Of a DNA stretch of 64,000 nt, positions 59,925 to 64,000 are shown one piece after another. The notes under the pieces are model-generated. The model did not search any database. It saw only the letters and a list, made by a program, of their open reading frames with translations, and had not been told where the DNA came from. This DNA comes from Vibrio syngnathi. GTDB lineage: Bacteria; Pseudomonadota; Gammaproteobacteria; Enterobacterales; Vibrionaceae. The position numbers were made by a program, and so were the translations under genes. The stretch lies in the NCBI RefSeq assembly GCF_002119525.1, contig NZ_CP017916.1, positions 2,418,001-2,482,000 on the forward strand. Direction: 5' to 3'. Numbering within the stretch: the stretch's first letter is position 1; every line of letters starts with the position of its first letter.

Positions 59925-61640
59925 ATGCGTACCAGTAACTACCTTCTTTCTACTCTGAAAGAGACTCCAAACGACGCAGAAGTTATCAGCCACCAGCTGA
60001 TGCTACGTGCAGGTATGATCCGTAAGCTAGCTTCAGGTTTATATACTTGGCTACCTACTGGTCTACGTGTACTGCGTAAAGTCGAAAATATCGTTCGCCA
60101 AGAGATCGATAATGCAGGTGCCGTTGAAATCTTGATGCCCGTAGTTCAACCGTTTGAGCTTTGGGAAGAGACTGGCCGTTCTGAAAAGATGGGCCCTGAG
60201 CTACTTCGTTTCACAGACCGTCACTCTCGTCCGTTCGTTCTTAGCCCAACAGCTGAAGAAGTAGTGACGAGCCTAGTACGTAACGAGATCAGCTCTTACA
60301 AACAGCTACCTCTAAACCTGTACCAAATCCAAACTAAATTCCGTGATGAACGCCGCCCTCGTTTTGGCGTAATGCGTGCACGTGAATTCTCTATGATGGA
60401 TGCGTACAGCTTTGATATCGACAAAGAAGGCTTAGAAAAGTCTTACCAAGCGATGCACGATGCTTACTGTAAAGCATTCGACCGCATGGGTCTTGAATAC
60501 CGTCCAGTATTAGCAGACTCTGGCGCAATCGGCGGCAGCGGCTCTCAAGAGTTCCACGTTCTTGCTGAAAGCGGCGAAGACCTAATCGCATTCTCTTCTG
60601 AGTCTGATTACGCAGCGAACATCGAGAAAGCAGAAGCACTAGCTCCTACTGAAGAAGTTGCAGCGCCAACTCAAGAGATGGAACTGGTTGATACGCCAAA
60701 CGCAAAAACAATCGCAGAGCTTGTAGAGCAGCACGGTCTAGCCATCGAGAAGACAGTTAAGACTCTATTCGTTAAAGCATCTGATGAAGTAGACGCTGAT
60801 ATCATCGCGCTAATCATCCGTGGCGACCACGAGCTTAACGAAGTGAAAGCAGAGAACCTTCCACAGGTTGCTGCTCCGCTAGAGATGGCTTCTGAAGAAG
60901 AAATCCGCGCACTTGTTGGTGCAGGTCCAGGTTCACTTGGCCCTGTTGGCCTAGAGCTACCATTCATCGTTGACCGCTCTGTTGCTGTAATGAGCGACTT
61001 TGGCGCTGGCGCAAACGTAGACGGTAAGCACTACTTCGGTATTAACTGGGGTCGTGATGTTGAACTTGCTCAAATTGAAGACCTACGTAACGTAGTTGAA
61101 GGCGACCTAAGCCCATGTGGTCAAGGTACAATCCAACTTAAGCGCGGTATCGAAGTTGGTCACATCTTCCAGCTAGGTAACACTTACTCGAAAGCAATGA
61201 ACTGTAACGTGCTTGGTCCTGATGGTAAGAGCGTAATCCTAGAAATGGGTTGTTACGGTATCGGTGTTTCACGTGTTGTTGCATCGGCTATCGAGCAAAA
61301 CCACGATAAATTCGGTATCACTTGGCCAGACGCACTAGCACCGTTCCAAGTTGCTATCGTACCAATGAACATGCACAAATCTGAGCGCGTTAAAGAAGCC
61401 GCTGAAAAGCTATACGCTGAATTAACGGCTATGGGAATCGAAGTACTATTTGATGACCGTAAAGAGCGCCCTGGTGTAATGTTTAAAGATATCGAGCTAG
61501 TGGGTATCCCTCACACTATCGTTATCGGCGATCGCAGCATGGATGAAGGCAACTTCGAATACAAAAACCGTCGTACTGGTGATAAAGAAGTTATCGCTAT
61601 GGATACGGTTATCGAGCACCTTAAGGCTCAACTAGCTTAG
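59925..61640 (+). CDS. proS: Prolyl-tRNA synthetase
   Basis: Charges tRNA(Pro). The 571-residue class II synthetase of the bacterial type has the catalytic motifs ([26 protein letters not shown] for motif 2; [16 protein letters not shown] for motif 3) interrupted by the YbaK-like editing domain at about residues 225-400 ([24 protein letters not shown]) that clears mischarged alanine. The C-terminal anticodon domain ([14 protein letters not shown]) completes it. Codon use and length are ordinary. Confidence 0.97.
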   Translation: MRTSNYLLSTLKETPNDAEVISHQLMLRAGMIRKLASGLYTWLPTGLRVLRKVENIVRQEIDNAGAVEILMPVVQPFELWEETGRSEKMGPELLRFTDRHSRPFVLSPTAEEVVTSLVRNEISSYKQLPLNLYQIQTKFRDERRPRFGVMRAREFSMMDAYSFDIDKEGLEKSYQAMHDAYCKAFDRMGLEYRPVLADSGAIGGSGSQEFHVLAESGEDLIAFSSESDYAANIEKAEALAPTEEVAAPTQEMELVDTPNAKTIAELVEQHGLAIEKTVKTLFVKASDEVDADIIALIIRGDHELNEVKAENLPQVAAPLEMASEEEIRALVGAGPGSLGPVGLELPFIVDRSVAVMSDFGAGANVDGKHYFGINWGRDVELAQIEDLRNVVEGDLSPCGQGTIQLKRGIEVGHIFQLGNTYSKAMNCNVLGPDGKSVILEMGCYGIGVSRVVASAIEQNHDKFGITWPDALAPFQVAIVPMNMHKSERVKEAAEKLYAELTAMGIEVLFDDRKERPGVMFKDIELVGIPHTIVIGDRSMDEGNFEYKNRRTGDKEVIAMDTVIEHLKAQLA

Positions 61641-61669
61641 TAATCCGGTTACTCGCTAGATAAACATTG

Positions 61670-61697
61670 AAAGGCTGCCATCAGGTGGCCTTTTTTG
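61670..61697 (+). terminator. proS terminator
   Basis: AAAGGCTGCC pairs, with one bulge, with GGTGGCCTTT around a short loop, followed by six T. Confidence 0.85.
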
Positions 61698-61828
61698 TAC
61701 CTACAGTCTCCCTTCAAACTCCCTTCTATTTTATCAGTAGAGTAAATAACGTAAGTTAATCCCCTGTTCATCTTTAAATCCGTATATTGGTTTTAACTAC
61801 TCTTTGACACATTTACATGGAGCTATCG

Positions 61829-62518
61829 ATGGATATCAAAAGCTTACTGAACCAAGCACTTAAATCAGATCTCGTTAAACAAGGCACTCAGAAACTTTCA
61901 CAAGGGTCTTCAAGTTTAAGTGGCCTAACTCAAGGCGGCAATGGTAAGAATATCAACAAAAGCACGCTCGGAGCCTTCGGTGCAGGCGCCGTTGGCGGCG
62001 GGCTCTTAGGTGCATTAATGGGCTCTAAGAAAACCAAAAAAATGGGAAAAAAAGCAGCAGGCATTGGTGGCGCAGCGGCACTTGGTGCACTCGCTTATAA
62101 GGTCTACAACGATTACCAATCGAAACAAGGCCAAACACCGAATGCCGAACAAGCTCAATTTGATGAGAACGACTCAAACCATAGCTTGCTGATCTTAAGA
62201 TCGATGATTGCAGCATCCAAAGCCGATGGTCATGTCGATGAAGAGGAGATGGCAAAGATCGAGCAAGCGGTCGAAAATATGGGCGCTGATTATCAACTGA
62301 CCAAATTAGTGTCTGAAGAACTGCACAAACCGCTCGATCCAAGTGAAATTGCTCAGCTCGCGACCTCACCTCAACAAGCGAGTGAGATCTATCTAGCGTC
62401 TTTGATTGTAGCGGATGAGCAAAACTTCATGGAGAAGGCTTACCTCAAAGAGTTAGCTAAGCAACTCAACCTTGCTGATGAAGTTACTTATCAACTTGAA
62501 CAGCAAATCTCTGGTTAA
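61829..62518 (+). CDS. DUF533 / YebE-like tellurite-resistance-fold protein
   Basis: A 229-residue protein with a short helical start, a glycine-alanine-rich stretch (GAFGAGAVGGGLLGALMG, KAAGIGGAAALGALAYKVY) that could insert in a membrane, and a C-terminal TerB-like helical domain (LLILRSMIAASKADGHVDEEEMAKIEQAV). This fits DUF533 (YebE). Function unknown. GGAG six bases before the ATG sets the start four codons inside the longest frame. Confidence 0.82.
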   Translation: MDIKSLLNQALKSDLVKQGTQKLSQGSSSLSGLTQGGNGKNINKSTLGAFGAGAVGGGLLGALMGSKKTKKMGKKAAGIGGAAALGALAYKVYNDYQSKQGQTPNAEQAQFDENDSNHSLLILRSMIAASKADGHVDEEEMAKIEQAVENMGADYQLTKLVSEELHKPLDPSEIAQLATSPQQASEIYLASLIVADEQNFMEKAYLKELAKQLNLADEVTYQLEQQISG

Positions 62519-62723
62519 GCGGTAATTATCAGGCTAATCCGTAAATATCTCGCTAAGCAGTAATATCAAACTAAGTAACAAGCTAGCAAAGTGATACATT
62601 GAGCATCAACAGAATGAGATATTGAGCAAGAACAAACTAACTCTGAACTTAGTCAGATCCACTTTGTTTTTGCTTATCTCTATGTGTATATTGAGAGCAG
62701 TTATCATTTGGTTAGGTATAAAA

Positions 62724-62927
62724 ATGAAAGTATACGATTGTTGTGATTTGGTGCGTGAACTGTATTCTCAAATTGGCAGTGGCGACCAAGGCTATATCCC
62801 TAAAGCGATTACCTGCGCGGTAAAAACCTTGAACGACCTTGCTGCAGATGAGTCTTTTCCTAAAGAAGCAAGAGAGCGCGCTGCATTTGCCGCAGCGAAC
62901 CTACTGATCTCAGATTTCGAGGACTAA
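62724..62927 (+). CDS. yaeP: YaeP family protein (UPF0253)
   Basis: A 67-residue protein matching Yae[45 protein letters not shown] and the [17 protein letters not shown] end. Function unknown. The longest frame starts 34 codons earlier and includes a hydrophobic stretch that is not part of the family; AGGT seven bases before the inner ATG supports the short form. It is followed by the DUF4250 gene after 1 base. Confidence 0.88.
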   Translation: MKVYDCCDLVRELYSQIGSGDQGYIPKAITCAVKTLNDLAADESFPKEARERAAFAAANLLISDFED

Positions 62928-62928
62928 C

Positions 62929-63120
62929 ATGAACCTCGCGAACTTTGAAAAGATGGATCCTGTGATGTTGATGAGCATCGTCAACATGAAGCTGCGTGAC
63001 GACTTCGGCGGTGATTTAGATCGAGTCGTCAATTTCTATGAAATCGACAAAGCTGTATTGACCGCAAAACTTGCGTCTGCTGGTTTTGAATTCCTTCCGG
63101 AAGCCAAACAGTTTCGATAG
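62929..63120 (+). CDS. DUF4250 family small protein
   Basis: A 63-residue protein: MNLANFEKMDPVMLMSIVNM, KLRDDFGGDLDRVVNFYEID and a conserved GFEFLPEAKQFR end, which fits DUF4250. In E. coli yaeP is paired with rof (a Rho inhibitor), but this sequence does not look like Rof. It begins 1 base after the yaeP stop. Function unknown. Confidence 0.75.
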   Translation: MNLANFEKMDPVMLMSIVNMKLRDDFGGDLDRVVNFYEIDKAVLTAKLASAGFEFLPEAKQFR

Positions 63121-63143
63121 TCATTTAGAACACACTTAATTTT

Positions 63144-63172
63144 AAAGACCAACCTCTGTGTTGGTCTTTTTT
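63144..63172 (+). terminator. yaeP-DUF4250 terminator
   Basis: AAAGACCAAC pairs with GTTGGTCTTT around CTCTGT, followed by T-run. Confidence 0.9.
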
Positions 63173-63350
63173 GTTTGAGGTACGTAATAGGCCAAGACCA
63201 ATAAACTTATTAGAAATTATCTGTTTGCACCTATACTTTTATATCCTAGAGTCAGTCAACGCGCCTTGAATCAAAGCGTGTTGTTGTATAGGCTACTCCA
63301 AACAACATATAAAACTCATCACCAAATTCGATGATATCGAAGGACTAACA

Positions 63351-63677
63351 ATGAAAAGACTCGGACTTTTAGCCGTTATCGCAGCCGTATTTACCGCAGG
63401 TTGCGCTTCAAATACTCAGCAAGACAACTTCCGTGAAGCCTCTTTTGAGCTGTGTAATACTGAAGTCGATATCTACTCTGTAAGCCATGATGAAAGAGTA
63501 CGTATCGTCTGCTCTGACGGCTCTAAATTTGCCTTAAACAGTGAAGATACGCTAGAAATTATGCGCGATATCAACATCGACTATTGTGATGGCGAAGGTT
63601 TAGGTAAATTCAACGAAAGCCGTCACTACTACTCTTTCAAATGTAAGTCAGGCACCCTACTTAGCATCAAAAAGTAG
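63351..63677 (+). CDS. Small hypothetical lipoprotein
   Basis: A 108-residue protein with a lipoprotein signal peptide (MKRLGLLAVIAAVFTAGC, lipid attached to Cys18) and a mature part with four further cysteines (LCNTE, IVCSDG, DYCDG, FKCKS) that could form two disulfides in the periplasm. I do not recognise the family. AAGGA lies before the ATG. It stands alone with its own terminator, between DUF4250 and the insertion element. Confidence 0.72.
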   Translation: MKRLGLLAVIAAVFTAGCASNTQQDNFREASFELCNTEVDIYSVSHDERVRIVCSDGSKFALNSEDTLEIMRDINIDYCDGEGLGKFNESRHYYSFKCKSGTLLSIKK

Positions 63678-63704
63678 AAGCGACACAAGAAAGCGATAAA
63701 GTAC

Positions 63705-63737
63705 AAAAGGGTTGATGTGAAAGCATCAACCCTTTTT
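63705..63737 (+). terminator. Terminator of the small lipoprotein gene
   Basis: AAAAGGGTTGATG pairs perfectly with CATCAACCCTTTT around a six-base loop and ends in T. Confidence 0.93.
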
Positions 63738-63763
63738 AGTACCTGCCTTTCTGTATCTGTAGA

Positions 63764-64000
63764 TAATACCAATTAAAGTAAAAATGTGATCTAATTAAGG
63801 CCGTCGAACTCTTACAGAAAATCGTCATGGATAGCCTTAATAATACTGATTTTAAAAAGCTAGCAAGCCAACAAAAAACCATTCAAATGAAGGTTCGCTT
63901 GCTAGCACTAGCCCACTTCAAAGAAGGTCACTCGCGCACTCAAATTGCCAAATACCTTAAAGTCAGTCGAACTAGTGTAAACAAATGGGTTCAAGTATTT
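63764..64000 (+). mobile_element. Left part of an IS630-type insertion sequence
   Basis: The stretch from about AATACCAATTAAAGTAAAAA onward leads directly into a transposase gene. The exact left end and terminal repeat cannot be fixed because the right end is outside the window; IS630 elements insert at TA, and a TA lies at this edge. It follows the lipoprotein terminator closely and disrupts no gene that I can see. Confidence 0.7.
63827..64000 (+). CDS. IS630-type transposase, N-terminal part
   Basis: The first 58 codons, cut off by the window end. The product begins MDSLNNTDFKKLASQQKTIQ and contains a helix-turn-helix (LALAHFKEGHSRTQIAKYL, then VSRTSVNKWVQVF) typical of the DNA-binding N-terminus of IS630/Tc1-type transposases. 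The catalytic DDE part would lie beyond the window, so I cannot say whether it is intact. Confidence 0.82.
   Translation, partial: MDSLNNTDFKKLASQQKTIQMKVRLLALAHFKEGHSRTQIAKYLKVSRTSVNKWVQVF

Noticed and set aside
61829..62518. Tellurite resistance system
   Set aside because: The TerB-like fold is shared by the DUF533/YebE family; no terA, terC, terD or terE genes occur in the window.

Overview
The window is a stretch of gamma-proteobacterial chromosome, almost certainly a Vibrio (Splendidus-clade-like). The protein families, the gene order, a CsrB-type RNA with a VarA/GacA box, FadR and PurR operators and an AT-leaning base composition all point that way. I assigned the organism from protein recognition and synteny, not from a marker gene. 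Nearly all of it is conserved housekeeping DNA. The only mobile DNA is the start of an IS630-type element at the right edge.

Layout. 1-13 kb: bamC (partial)-dapA diverge from gcvR-bcp. Then come perM with a TusA-like gene, bepA, arsC-like, wrbA, DUF2069, DUF2066, uraA, upp and purM-purN. 13-25 kb: yafJ-gmhA diverge from fadE (FadR site), followed by TIGR03503-dnaQ diverging from rnhA, yafS diverging from gloB-mltD-Yip1, then yafD and glnB. 25-47 kb: a long minus-strand block of cytochrome c, tilS, accA, dnaE, rnhB, lpxB, lpxA, fabZ, lpxD, skp, bamA, rseP, dxr, cdsA, uppS, frr, pyrH, tsf and rpsB. It links translation, replication, fatty-acid and lipid A synthesis, outer-membrane biogenesis and isoprenoids. 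47-54 kb: map-glnD, yaeH, truC/yqcC, DUF3549, DUF3301 and a GNAT gene. 54.8-56.4 kb: a CsrB-family sRNA on the minus strand with a VarA box, then a KfrA-like small gene whose 3' end starts a six-copy 16-bp tandem repeat running up to yaiI. 56.6-64 kb: an AbgT transporter, the zinc-free ribosomal protein pair rpmE2-rpmJ2 under Zur-like and Fur boxes, trmO, proS, a DUF533 protein, yaeP-DUF4250, a small lipoprotein and the IS630 transposase start.

Working together: lpxD-fabZ-lpxA-lpxB make the lipid A precursor, skp-bamA-rseP (with bamC and bepA elsewhere in the window) assemble and monitor the outer membrane, and cdsA-uppS-dxr supply phospholipid and undecaprenyl precursors. glnB and glnD encode the PII protein and its uridylyltransferase, about 23 kb apart. 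dnaE and dnaQ encode two subunits of the DNA polymerase III core.

I found no convincing new multi-gene system. The points most worth a second look are the CsrB RNA and its regulatory site, the 16-bp tandem repeat, the dual metal-regulator sites before rpmE2, a single-cysteine Bcp, and an unexplained strong dyad upstream of the AbgT gene. Several start sites are moved inward from the longest open frame on ribosome-binding-site and family-length grounds.
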